DNA of 64,000 bases from Pseudoalteromonas luteoviolacea (GTDB taxonomy: Bacteria > Pseudomonadota > Gammaproteobacteria > Enterobacterales > Alteromonadaceae), in contig NZ_CP015411.1 of the NCBI RefSeq assembly GCF_001750165.1, forward strand, positions 2,942,001 to 3,006,000, given 5' to 3'. Made by a program: the position numbers and the translations under genes. This document shows, in pieces, positions 56,015-63,836 of this stretch. The notes under the pieces were generated by a model, which was given only the letters and a program-made list of their open reading frames with translations, did no database searches and was not told the origin of the DNA. Position 1 is the stretch's first letter. Each line of letters opens with the position of its first letter.

Positions 56015-56736
56015 GTTAGTGTGACATTTTTGTGTGTTACTAAAGACTCCCCACTTTCCAAAGCACCTGCTTTGTTGTGGCAATCGCATTGCTTTTTATT
56101 GGATCCATTTTTGGTACTCACAAGCAACTTGCCATTATTTTTAAAGAACAAGGTACGGCTGCTTGAGATTAAAGAGTGTCGCACTTCGGAGTTGAATTCG
56201 GGATAAAGTTAAAATTATAAAATTCATCCGACCTCCTAGTCGATTTTATAAAACGCCTTCCTTAATCTATTATAAAAACAGAATTAAAAAATAACCAGGG
56301 AAAACATTAAGGCTTTGATGTAGGCTTGGTATTTTTATAACTAAAAAAAATAAAAAACCAAAAAATTAGCAGGGCCAACTATGCAATTAAAAATATAGTG
56401 ACACAGTAAATTCGATACCTAATTAGAGGTTGAATAATGACTTATCATTAACATCTCGATGCATGACATCAATTTCGATTATAAATGCGCTCGACTTTAT
56501 TAAACCACTAAAATTTCATTAATGCCAATAACCGAACAATAAAACAACTTAGAAAAAGCACACCCATCACTCACATTAATTATAAACACCACCACACAAT
56601 TTAATCTTAAAACCCCAATTAACAAACATTAAAAAACAAAATATAAAAGACAAAGCGCAATCACTTTAAAAACAGCATTGACAATTCAAAAAATAAAACT
56701 TAATAATAAATAATATTTTTAAGGAAGATAAATAAA
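56015..56736. promoter_or_regulatory. AT-rich leader of the RiPP cassette
   Basis: 722 bp. The first 200 bp are of normal composition but hold no recognisable gene; from about 56230 the DNA is strikingly AT-rich. A promoter candidate precedes the ATP-grasp gene: TTGACA at 56678-56683, 17-base spacer, TAATAA at 56701-56706. AAGGAAG at 56721 is the ribosome site. No operator was recognised. Confidence 0.5.
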
Positions 56737-57837
56737 ATGAAAAAGAACGTACTAATACCAACAAGCATGTATGATGTACACGCTATTGCTGTTGAATACG
56801 CACTTAAAAAGTATAGTGATAAAGTGAATGTTATAAGATGGTTTTGCTGTGATTACCCATCTATTCAGGTGCAGACTTTTAATGCCGACAGCCTCTCTAC
56901 GAACTTTTCAATTTCAGCTAAAAATCAGAGTTTTAACCTATCAGACATCGACTTAGTCTGGTATCGAAGACCAGGCTCTATCGTTGTTGACCTTGATAAA
57001 AACCATCCAGATTATGAACAGATTTGTCGTGAGAATAACCTCTTTCATAGAAACATTTGGGAACTTATACCTAAAGATGCGCGCTGGGCAAATCACTACA
57101 TTGACTCTAAAAAAGCTGACTGCAAGCTTAAACAGTTAAGCGTAGCATTACTGTCTGGCTTGAAGATACCAAAAACAATATCAAGTAACGATCCAGAAAA
57201 AATAAGAGAGTTTATCGAAAGTAACTCTAAAAAAACAATATATAAAACTTTTAGCGGCATTCATGATTGGGAAGAAGAAAGAAAAATATTTCGACAGCAT
57301 GCGACAACAATTACTTTGAAAGATTTACCTGAAGATGAAATGTTAAAACTGTCTAGCGGCATATTCCAAGAATACATAGAAAAAGAATATGAGCTTAGAA
57401 TACTCTACCTTAATGGAAGGTTTATTTGTGCCAAAATTGAAGCTGATAAAGATGGTGAGGGAAAGCATGATTGGAGAGCGGCTGTAAAAACAGGGTTAAA
57501 GATCCACCCTTATACTCTCCCTAATGAAGTTTGTATTATGCTTGAAAAATTCATGAAAAGTTTGAATTTAGTTACTGGCTCAATTGATATGATAAAGAGT
57601 ATAGATGGTGAGTACATCTTCCTTGAAGTCAATGAATCAGGTCAATTCATTTGGTTAGAGTTAGAGAATTCAGACATAAAGGTCCTTGGGCCATTTTGTA
57701 AATTTATTGTAGAGATGTCATCCAATGGCCTACACACAATAAATGAGGAAGAGATTTCTGCCAATGATATTTTCGGCAGAAATGACTTTGAGTCGATCTT
57801 AAAAGAAGACCTCAAAGAGCATATACAAGTAATATAA
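56737..57837 (+). CDS. ATP-grasp ribosomal peptide maturase (graspetide synthetase, MvdC/MvdD-like)
   Basis: 366 residues. The N-terminal MvdD-like pre-ATP-grasp domain shows NVLIPTSMYDVHAIAVEYAL and IDLVWYRRPGS (residues 71-81). The ATP-grasp domain (about 120-330) has a lysine strand (KKTIYKTFSG), IFQEYIEKEYELRILYLNGR, and the metal-binding pair E297/N299 in IFLEVNESGQF. Such enzymes form ester or amide cross-links between Asp/Glu and Ser/Thr/Lys side chains of a precursor peptide. A small ORF with the features of such a precursor starts 16 bp downstream. Composition is AT-rich relative to the surroundings, suggesting transfer. Confidence 0.85.
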   Translation: MKKNVLIPTSMYDVHAIAVEYALKKYSDKVNVIRWFCCDYPSIQVQTFNADSLSTNFSISAKNQSFNLSDIDLVWYRRPGSIVVDLDKNHPDYEQICRENNLFHRNIWELIPKDARWANHYIDSKKADCKLKQLSVALLSGLKIPKTISSNDPEKIREFIESNSKKTIYKTFSGIHDWEEERKIFRQHATTITLKDLPEDEMLKLSSGIFQEYIEKEYELRILYLNGRFICAKIEADKDGEGKHDWRAAVKTGLKIHPYTLPNEVCIMLEKFMKSLNLVTGSIDMIKSIDGEYIFLEVNESGQFIWLELENSDIKVLGPFCKFIVEMSSNGLHTINEEEISANDIFGRNDFESILKEDLKEHIQVI

Positions 57838-57853
57838 TTTTAAGGAAAATAAA

Positions 57854-58033
57854 ATGAAACTGGATAATAAAAAGTTATCATCAAGATCTTTGGGAAGACT
57901 AGTTGCTAAAGAGTTAACCGGTGATGCATTAAAGCGAGCTAGCGGCGCATCAAAAAATGAATTGATGGCCTCTAAATCCTATACGGATTCAAGCTTCAAT
58001 GGACCTTGGGGTGACTGTGATCCTATACCATAG
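57854..58033 (+). CDS. Candidate graspetide precursor peptide
   Basis: 59 residues, too short for usual gene calling. ATG 57854 has AAGGAA nine bases upstream, like the ATP-grasp gene. The leader (1-39) is basic and helical (KKLSSRSLGRLVAKELTGDA) and is followed by a short core. The core SKSYTDSSFNGPWGDCDPIP (40-59) has six possible donors (S40, K41, S42, T44, S46, S47) and three acceptors (D45, D54, D56), the order found in omega-ester peptides, plus one Cys. It does not fit the microviridin TxKYPSDWEE or marinostatin pattern. The modification is inferred from context, not shown. Confidence 0.75.
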   Translation: MKLDNKKLSSRSLGRLVAKELTGDALKRASGASKNELMASKSYTDSSFNGPWGDCDPIP

Positions 58034-58082
58034 TCAGTATGTCAGAGTTATTTACTATCTGACTTAATCATACTAAACAACC

Positions 58083-58111
58083 GGAAGTAACTATTAGTTA
58101 CTTCCTTCTTT
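58083..58111 (+). terminator. Intercistronic hairpin after the precursor gene
   Basis: GGAAGTAACT, loop ATT, AGTTACTTCC: a perfect ten-base stem followed by TTCTTT. It lies 50 bp after the precursor stop and 15 bp before the next gene's start, so it may reduce expression of the downstream gene relative to the precursor or stabilise the upstream message. Confidence 0.85.
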
Positions 58112-58125
58112 AGGAGTACAACACT

Positions 58126-58656
58126 ATGGGCAACTTACGCAATCTTATAGCCTTATACGGCGTACTGCTCTTCTCTTCAGCTACCTTTGCTAATTGTGGT
58201 CAACTATTTTCAAGCCTAGAGTCACAACTTCACATAGATCTCACAGAATTCGACCAAACGGCAAACAGGGGCTGGCGAGCACTTGCTGGGCAAAAGTGCT
58301 ACGATGAGGCTGCTATTCTAATTGATCTATATATTGAACATACAAAAACTGACAGCAGTTCTCTACAATGGCACCTACTTCAGATGCATGCCATGGCTGG
58401 AAACACCCCGCAGGCAATTAAACTAGGTCATGAGATTGTGGCAAAAGCTTCCCCGAGCCAACCGACGTTCCTCTGGAAAGAGTATGTCCAGGCGACAGTC
58501 GCTTTTCTTGAGGGAGATAATCTTCAACTGCTTCGCAACCGGAATTTACTTGCCAGGCACAAACACTCTAAACCAAATGAAATGAACCTAATGGCCTTAG
58601 ATAGACTTATAGCCAATATCAAAAAACCTTATGCAGACGCATATTTTGCGCAATAA
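58126..58656 (+). CDS. Secreted helical protein in the RiPP cassette
   Basis: 176 residues. AGGAG is nine bases before the ATG. A signal peptide (IALYGVLLFSSATFA) is followed by a helical, TPR-like protein: GWRALAGQKCYDEAAILIDL, LLQMHAMAGNTPQAIKLGHE, EYVQATVAFLEGDNLQLL. It has two or three Cys in the mature part. Position after the precursor suggests a role in export, processing or immunity, but no family with a known role is recognised. Confidence 0.65.
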   Translation: MGNLRNLIALYGVLLFSSATFANCGQLFSSLESQLHIDLTEFDQTANRGWRALAGQKCYDEAAILIDLYIEHTKTDSSSLQWHLLQMHAMAGNTPQAIKLGHEIVAKASPSQPTFLWKEYVQATVAFLEGDNLQLLRNRNLLARHKHSKPNEMNLMALDRLIANIKKPYADAYFAQ

Positions 58657-58659
58657 AAG

Positions 58660-58688
58660 AGGCTCCACTGGAGCCTTCTTCAATTTTA
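58660..58688 (+). terminator. Terminator of the RiPP cassette
   Basis: AGGCTCC, loop ACT, GGAGCCT followed by TCTTCAATTTT; begins four bases after the stop of the preceding gene. Confidence 0.85.
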
Positions 58689-58950
58689 GTTACCCGAATA
58701 ATAGTAAGCACATGAGTTGCCTGTTTTGATATATGAGGCTATTCCACTAGTTAGAATAATAAAAAAATAAAAATGGACAGACACATTTTAAAAATTAAGC
58801 GAATTTCGAGGGGCTTTAAAAAGAATGGATTTTTTCACTAAAAAGTCTCAAAGAGCAACTTATATTAGATTTAAAATTAAAATAGGAATATTTTCATTTA
58901 AATAAACAATAAAAGTATAAATTTATAAGTAAGGCTACTAATATTCTTTA
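58689..58950. other. AT-rich spacer, nothing recognised
   Basis: 262 bp of very AT-rich DNA between the cassette terminator and a decayed transposase gene. No ORF, inverted repeat or attachment-like site was seen. Confidence 0.35.
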
Positions 58951-59575
58951 CTAACCAACCCCCTTATGCCAACTCACATCATTTTTAGCTGCATGTACTC
59001 TTAATGCTGTTTGCGAACCTACAAAGTTACCGTAGTGGCTTTCAAAAATTTGTACCCTATCCAGCCAAGTTGCTTCTTCAATTATCAGTGATACAAGTAT
59101 ATCTGGCACATTCTTCGGTATGAACCCTTTCTTTTTAGGGTGAACATGGCGACCCGTCCAATCAACCAGTTCAATATAATCAAGCAAAGAGAAAGGTAAT
59201 GTGTTTTCATGCTCCCCCGAACCAAACCGCTTTAATGATTTGGGCTGTTTTGTTTGGTATGCAGCCTCATTATCTTGATTGTTTTTTTTGCTTTTTCTTT
59301 AGTCTTTTGGAGATGCTTTATGCGCTCTTGAATCGATGTAAAGTCACTATCCTCTAGCTTGTTTGCCACGTTCGCTCGAATTGGGTTTAAATCTACATAA
59401 GCCATACAACTGAGCAGCGCTGTTTCGTCAAGTAAGGCTTGAGACTTATATCGCCCTTACCAGTATTTACCCGTGCAGTTATCTTCCTTGTTTGCTTCTT
59501 TTGCAATGTATTCATTAAGGTTTTTCATAAACCAGCACTGGATAACCATCTTTATCCGATTTCATAATCTAATGC
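58951..59575 (-). pseudogene. Decayed Y1-transposase-like (REP-associated, RAYT) gene
   Basis: The C-terminal frame reads LLDYIELVDWTGRHVHPKKK and TWLDRVQIFESHYGNFVGS, and an upstream segment in another frame reads SQALLDETALLSCMAYVDLN then PIRANVANKLEDSDFTSIQE. Both match the C-terminal half of RAYT-type transposases. A frameshift lies in an eight-A run (plus-strand T run 59283-59290), a TAA interrupts the frame at 59457 (where the family has WEGR) and the 5' part with the HUH motif is missing. Upstream boundary approximate. Confidence 0.75.
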
Positions 59576-59714
59576 CCCCAAAAACACTTGGTGAAGTGAC
59601 GGCATCGCAGTTTTTTGTTACTCAGCCAATCAACCAAAAGAGGCTAATAACGCATAGCCCTTGTCCACATTTAATTGCGCCGTATTTACTCTATAGTAGT
59701 AACTTGCGGTTGAT

Positions 59715-59912
59715 AAAAGCGCTTAGATTTCGAGTATGGCTTGAACGGCATACTCATCAAGATAAAAAAAGCTTAAGCACTTCGCATGGAAAATATCAGA
59801 CATAAAAGGTGAGTACGTGTTATTAGATAAGCTTATCGAGCTGAATCAGGTTGCACTAGAGCTCGGTTTATTAATGCTTATCCCCGAAAATGGTAAAAAA
59901 TCGCCATTTTAA
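59715..59912 (+). pseudogene. Degraded 3' fragment of a CadC-like regulator gene
   Basis: Two segments in shifted frames, EYGLNGILIKIK and FAWKISDIKGEYVLLDKLIE followed by LNQVALELGL, match the last residues of the regulator ending at 56014 (YDLNGVLIKK; FAWKISDIKGENVLLEQLIE). The DNA from 59781 on is close to 90 percent identical by eye over about 65 bp. A two-base deletion and a TAA at 59774 break the frame, and the 5' part is absent. Confidence 0.85.
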
Positions 59913-59947
59913 AAGTATGAGTTTTCTACCATCTTCCAAAGGCACTT

Positions 59948-60409
59948 TTATTCATCTCGTAAAAACATAACTCGATAAATCAGATCGTCCTTTAATTGAT
60001 AAATCACGAGTACTTCTAATGATTGCTCACCCCGACCGGTCATATGGAACTTAACGGCCTCTTTATCGACCACAAAATTACCATCAATAATCCTTTCACT
60101 AATAAAAGCTTTTTTATCTAAATCTTCAACTAATGATTTATATACTTTATCTAGCGCCTTCATCCCTTTAAAAGATAAATTGTTGGGAAAGTCGTAAACC
60201 TCTATCTCTTCATGAAATAGCGCTTTAAACGATGCATAATCATTGCTGTTGTACGCCACTAAATGATCATCAATTACCTGATGGGCCTCAACATTAGTCG
60301 TTTTGAAATTTTCCTGTTCTGCACCCACGGTAATAGGTTCACTTTTATCGATTTTGACCGTGCTACATGCAGATAATAGAAGCACCGAGACAAATGATAA
60401 TAACTTCAT
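59948..60409 (-). CDS. NTF2/SnoaL-like lipoprotein
   Basis: About 153 residues. ATG 60409 is preceded by GGAAAG. A lipobox ends the signal (LLLSACSTV). The mature part is an NTF2-like fold: EAHQVIDDHLVAYNSNDYAS, FKALFHEEIEVYDFPNNLSF, VIYQLKDDLIYRVMFLRDE. It resembles steroid-isomerase-like proteins; ligand unknown. It is downstream of the S9 peptidase gene, separated by a terminator. Confidence 0.83.
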   Translation of the reverse strand: MKLLSFVSVLLLSACSTVKIDKSEPITVGAEQENFKTTNVEAHQVIDDHLVAYNSNDYASFKALFHEEIEVYDFPNNLSFKGMKALDKVYKSLVEDLDKKAFISERIIDGNFVVDKEAVKFHMTGRGEQSLEVLVIYQLKDDLIYRVMFLRDE

Positions 60410-60441
60410 ATAAATCTTTCCTTGCATAAATAAGATTTAAT

Positions 60442-60480
60442 TAAAAATGCCTGAGCACAGGCTTGTACTCAGGCATTAAA
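60442..60480 (-). terminator. Terminator after the S9 peptidase gene
   Basis: AATGCCTGAG and CTCAGGCATT pair over ten bases around a 12-base loop; on the minus strand a T-rich run follows. It lies 30 bp after the peptidase stop. Confidence 0.85.
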
Positions 60481-60510
60481 ACATTTAACACAAACTAACT
60501 TGTAGCTAGT

Positions 60511-62403
60511 TTATAGTGTGTCTTCTAACCATTTGAAGAATTCACGTTGCCATACGATGCCGTTTTGCGGCGTCAGGACCCAGTGGTTTTCTTCCGGGAA
60601 GTATAAGAAACGGCTCTCTAAACCACGTAATTTTGCAGCTTGGAACGCCTGAATACCTTGGCCTAATGGTACGCGGTAGTCTTTGCCACCATGGATCACA
60701 AACATAGGTGCATCCCACTTATCTACATAATTAACTGGGTTGAACTCATTATATGTTTGGTTGATAGACGCATTGTCTTGCTCCCAGTATGGACCACCAA
60801 ATTCATGGTTTACGAAGAATAGCTCTTCAGTTGTACCGTACATGCTGCGTAAATCGAAGATACCACAATGTGAGATGAAGGTTTTAAAGCGACCATCATG
60901 GTTGCCCGCTAAATAAAAAGCAGAGTAACCACCAAAGCTTGCACCAATTGCGCCAATACGCTTTTTATCAACGTAAGAGGCTTTAGACACATCGTCAATG
61001 GCATCAAGGTAGTCTTGCATCGCTTTACCACCCCAATCTTGCGTAATGTCTTCATTCCACTTAACACCATGACCCGGCATACCTCGGCGATTTGGTGCTA
61101 CAACAATATAACCTTGTGATGCCATCACTTGGAAGTTCCAACGGAACGAATAAAACTGTGAAAGTGCAGACTGTGGACCGCCTTGTAAATAAAGCAGTGT
61201 TGGGTACTTTTTACTTTCATCAAAATTAGGTGGATAAATCACCCAAGTTAGCATTTCCTGACCATCTTTTGTCGTCACCATACGCTTCTTAACGGTTGGT
61301 AAGTCAAGGCCCGCATAAAATGCATCATTTACTTTGGTCAGTGCTGTTAGGTTTTTCTTACGCAGGTCGAAACGGAAAATTTCTGATGCGCGGTTCATAC
61401 TGCTGCGCGTCACTACGAGATGCTTATCCATTGCCGCGACAATACCATTCACATCAAACTGGCCTTTTGTAAGTTGTTTGATCTTTGGCTTAGTACTGAC
61501 TGATACTTGGAATAATTGGATTGTGCCATCGGTTGGCGCAACAAAGTAAATGCGCTTTCCATCAGGGCTCCATTTGAAGCTATTTACCGTGCCATCCCAG
61601 TGCTCAGTCAAATTAACTTCTTTGTTTTTGATGCGCACGATGATGTCGTTTTTATCCGCTTCATAACCTGGCTTATCCATTTGAAGCCACGCCAGATTTC
61701 CTTTCGAAGAAAACGCAGGGCTCTTATCATAACCTAGGTTGCTTTCGGTGATATTGGTGGTTTTTTTACTCGCTAGGTTATAACGATAAATGTCTGTGTT
61801 AGTACTGGTAACATATTCAGTACCCGTCAGCTTTTTACTCACATAGTAAATGTTCTCGCCTTTAGGGCCCCAAATGTAATCACTTGAGCCTCCAAACGGA
61901 GACGTTGGGCTTGAGTAAGGCTTGCCTTCCATGATGTCGACTTTCTTTTCAGTCGCTAAATCTTGATAGAATACGTGCTTAAAGCCACCATCATTCCACG
62001 TGTCCCAATGACGATAGTTCAAATCATCAAATACGTATGCATTCGCTTTAGAGAGGTCTTTATGCCTGTGGCTAGCTAATACTGATTCAATATTCACCTT
62101 TTCATGGAATAGCTTTTTACTGCCATCTGGAGAAATATTGCTATCAACTAATAAACCTTGATAGGCTTCTAATAGCTGAGCATTCCCGCCTTTAACAGGT
62201 ACCTGATATACCTTGCTAGCAAAATCATTATTTGCCACACTCGGGGTCGTTACGCTATAAATGACATGGGTTTTATCTTTATTTAACCCAAGAGCAGTAA
62301 CACGTTTAACTTCCCACAATTTCTCAGGGGTCATCACATCTTGCGCTGACGCACCTGCACTTACTGCAAGGCCTAAGCTTGCAGAAATAAGAATTCGCAA
62401 CAT
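60511..62403 (-). CDS. Exported S9 prolyl-oligopeptidase-family peptidase
   Basis: 630 residues. A signal peptide ends near AGASAQ. An N-terminal beta-propeller (SPDGSKKLFHEK, WSPDGKRIYFVAPTDG) covers the active site, and the alpha/beta-hydrolase domain shows GAIGASFGGYSAFYLAG (nucleophile Ser), the Asp in VIHGGKDYRVPLGQG and the His in EENHWVLTP. It should cleave oligopeptides in the periplasm or outside the cell, in line with other peptidases of the window. Confidence 0.93.
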   Translation of the reverse strand: MLRILISASLGLAVSAGASAQDVMTPEKLWEVKRVTALGLNKDKTHVIYSVTTPSVANNDFASKVYQVPVKGGNAQLLEAYQGLLVDSNISPDGSKKLFHEKVNIESVLASHRHKDLSKANAYVFDDLNYRHWDTWNDGGFKHVFYQDLATEKKVDIMEGKPYSSPTSPFGGSSDYIWGPKGENIYYVSKKLTGTEYVTSTNTDIYRYNLASKKTTNITESNLGYDKSPAFSSKGNLAWLQMDKPGYEADKNDIIVRIKNKEVNLTEHWDGTVNSFKWSPDGKRIYFVAPTDGTIQLFQVSVSTKPKIKQLTKGQFDVNGIVAAMDKHLVVTRSSMNRASEIFRFDLRKKNLTALTKVNDAFYAGLDLPTVKKRMVTTKDGQEMLTWVIYPPNFDESKKYPTLLYLQGGPQSALSQFYSFRWNFQVMASQGYIVVAPNRRGMPGHGVKWNEDITQDWGGKAMQDYLDAIDDVSKASYVDKKRIGAIGASFGGYSAFYLAGNHDGRFKTFISHCGIFDLRSMYGTTEELFFVNHEFGGPYWEQDNASINQTYNEFNPVNYVDKWDAPMFVIHGGKDYRVPLGQGIQAFQAAKLRGLESRFLYFPEENHWVLTPQNGIVWQREFFKWLEDTL

Positions 62404-62665
62404 AGCGAAATGCCTCCAAAAATAAAAACCTGTCTAGACTACATAAAACGGTCATAACTTAAAAGAAATCAAGGTGATTAACTGGTCACACCTATGTTTC
62501 AAATAGATTACAGTCGTTATCTGTGCAGCGATATGATGCATTAATGAAGAGCAAGTTGCAGTGCCAATGTAAATTGCACAAAAAGGTGAGGTCAGTATTT
62601 TTATCAGGAAAAAGGGGCTAATAAATAACCCCAACGTACTAATTTATGATATACACCCGCTCTTG

Positions 62666-63544
62666 CTAATCACGTTCAAGTCCGAGCTTTTTATATTTAT
62701 CAACATTATCTTTTAACGTATTTTCAGCAAAGTAAAGCATGGCGTTGTGAAGGTGATTTGCCATCCCTTGACCATAATGTTCATACATGTCCAAGCAAAT
62801 TGGGTCAGATAATACAGAGTCAGTAAACTTTAAATACCCTTCATAACCCACACCGTCAAACTCAACATCTGTCGCTTGTGTTTTATTCATAATGCGATTG
62901 GTTATGACATAATGTTGCTCAACTAGGGCTTGTACAACTGTACTGTCAATTGGCAAATTAAGTGACGATGTATATTTAGATGCCCACTGTTCAAAATCGC
63001 GCTGTTCAAGCTCTGCATCTTCGTTACTTAAATGCTGTAAAGATAAATAGTATTCATCCAAAGACCCCGCCTTTGCGCTTTGAGCCATCATATCTTTCCA
63101 ACGTTCTACTTTCTCTGCCGGTAAATCTTTAAATAAAATATCCAAATTAGTTTGGCCATTTAATATGCTCATTGAATTCTCCAGGCTATTAATAATTAAC
63201 TGTGTTTTTTCTTGCCTTTTCAACAGCATACTTTTCTGATCTTTGAGTGCTTGCAATAAGTTAAAATCCGCTGAAGTTAAGATTTTGAGTATATCTTCAA
63301 GACTGAACTCAAGCTCTCTGTACACTATAATTTGTTGTAAGAGAATTAAGTGCGTTGAGGTGTATTCTCGATAACCATTGTTATTTCTGTAAGGCTTTAA
63401 TAAGCCCACTTTGTCATAATGGTGAAGGGTTCGAACACTTACCCCTGCTAATTTACTCAATTGACTAACACTGTAACGTTTTTCTTTTTTCAACTCGTAA
63501 TCCAATAGTAACTGCAAAAAGACAAATACATCGTCAACTATCAC
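62666..63544 (-). CDS. MerR-family regulator, TipA-like
   Basis: Up to 292 residues; a start at TTG 63493 is perhaps better because MerR proteins normally begin just before the helix and GTG 63544 has no ribosome site. The DNA-binding part is YSVSQLSKLAGVSVRTLHHY and the coiled coil follows. The C-terminal part (about 170-290) fits the TipAS antibiotic-recognition fold (EQRDFEQWASKYTSS, YEHYGQGMANHLHNAMLYFA). It may respond to a hydrophobic drug or toxin. No target gene is evident; the small membrane protein upstream is oriented the same way. Confidence 0.85.
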   Translation of the reverse strand: MIVDDVFVFLQLLLDYELKKEKRYSVSQLSKLAGVSVRTLHHYDKVGLLKPYRNNNGYREYTSTHLILLQQIIVYRELEFSLEDILKILTSADFNLLQALKDQKSMLLKRQEKTQLIINSLENSMSILNGQTNLDILFKDLPAEKVERWKDMMAQSAKAGSLDEYYLSLQHLSNEDAELEQRDFEQWASKYTSSLNLPIDSTVVQALVEQHYVITNRIMNKTQATDVEFDGVGYEGYLKFTDSVLSDPICLDMYEHYGQGMANHLHNAMLYFAENTLKDNVDKYKKLGLERD

Positions 63545-63659
63545 GCAACGTAAGAGTCAAGGAGATTGACTATTATTTTTTAATTTAGGCATCTAATTCA
63601 TCGTTTTAGATTCGCAATAACCTTAAAAAATTATAAATAACAGAGACTTGACGAACCAT

Positions 63660-63836
63660 TTAAAATAAAGAAAAAACACCGATAAGAATCATGCTCCCAC
63701 CCAAAATACGCAGTGGCATGTCCAACCCATGTACTTTTTCGTTTAAATCAGGAAATAGCTTGCCAAAAGCAAATAATAAAATGACAAACCCACTAATAAG
63801 CAGTATCACCCCATCCATTGTATGTGTTAAGTCCAC
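63660..63836 (-). CDS. Small integral membrane protein, 58 residues
   Basis: GTG 63836 has AGGAG six bases upstream (an ATG at 63818 is possible). Two hydrophobic helices (VILLISGFVILLFAFGKLF and LRILGGSMILIGVFSLF) flank a short loop PDLNEKVHG. No family recognised; small two-helix membrane proteins often act as regulators or stabilisers of larger membrane complexes. Confidence 0.6.
   Translation of the reverse strand: MDLTHTMDGVILLISGFVILLFAFGKLFPDLNEKVHGLDMPLRILGGSMILIGVFSLF

Noticed and set aside
56021..56206. Plus-strand ORF after the CadC-like regulator, and the antisense frame ending near 55987
   Set aside because: Neither frame has a recognisable domain or good ribosome site, and I could not tie the region to a known repeat or RNA.
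59473..59805. Plus-strand ORF of 110 codons
   Set aside because: It runs antisense to the decayed transposase gene and then into the degraded regulator fragment; no coherent protein is seen and there is no ribosome site.
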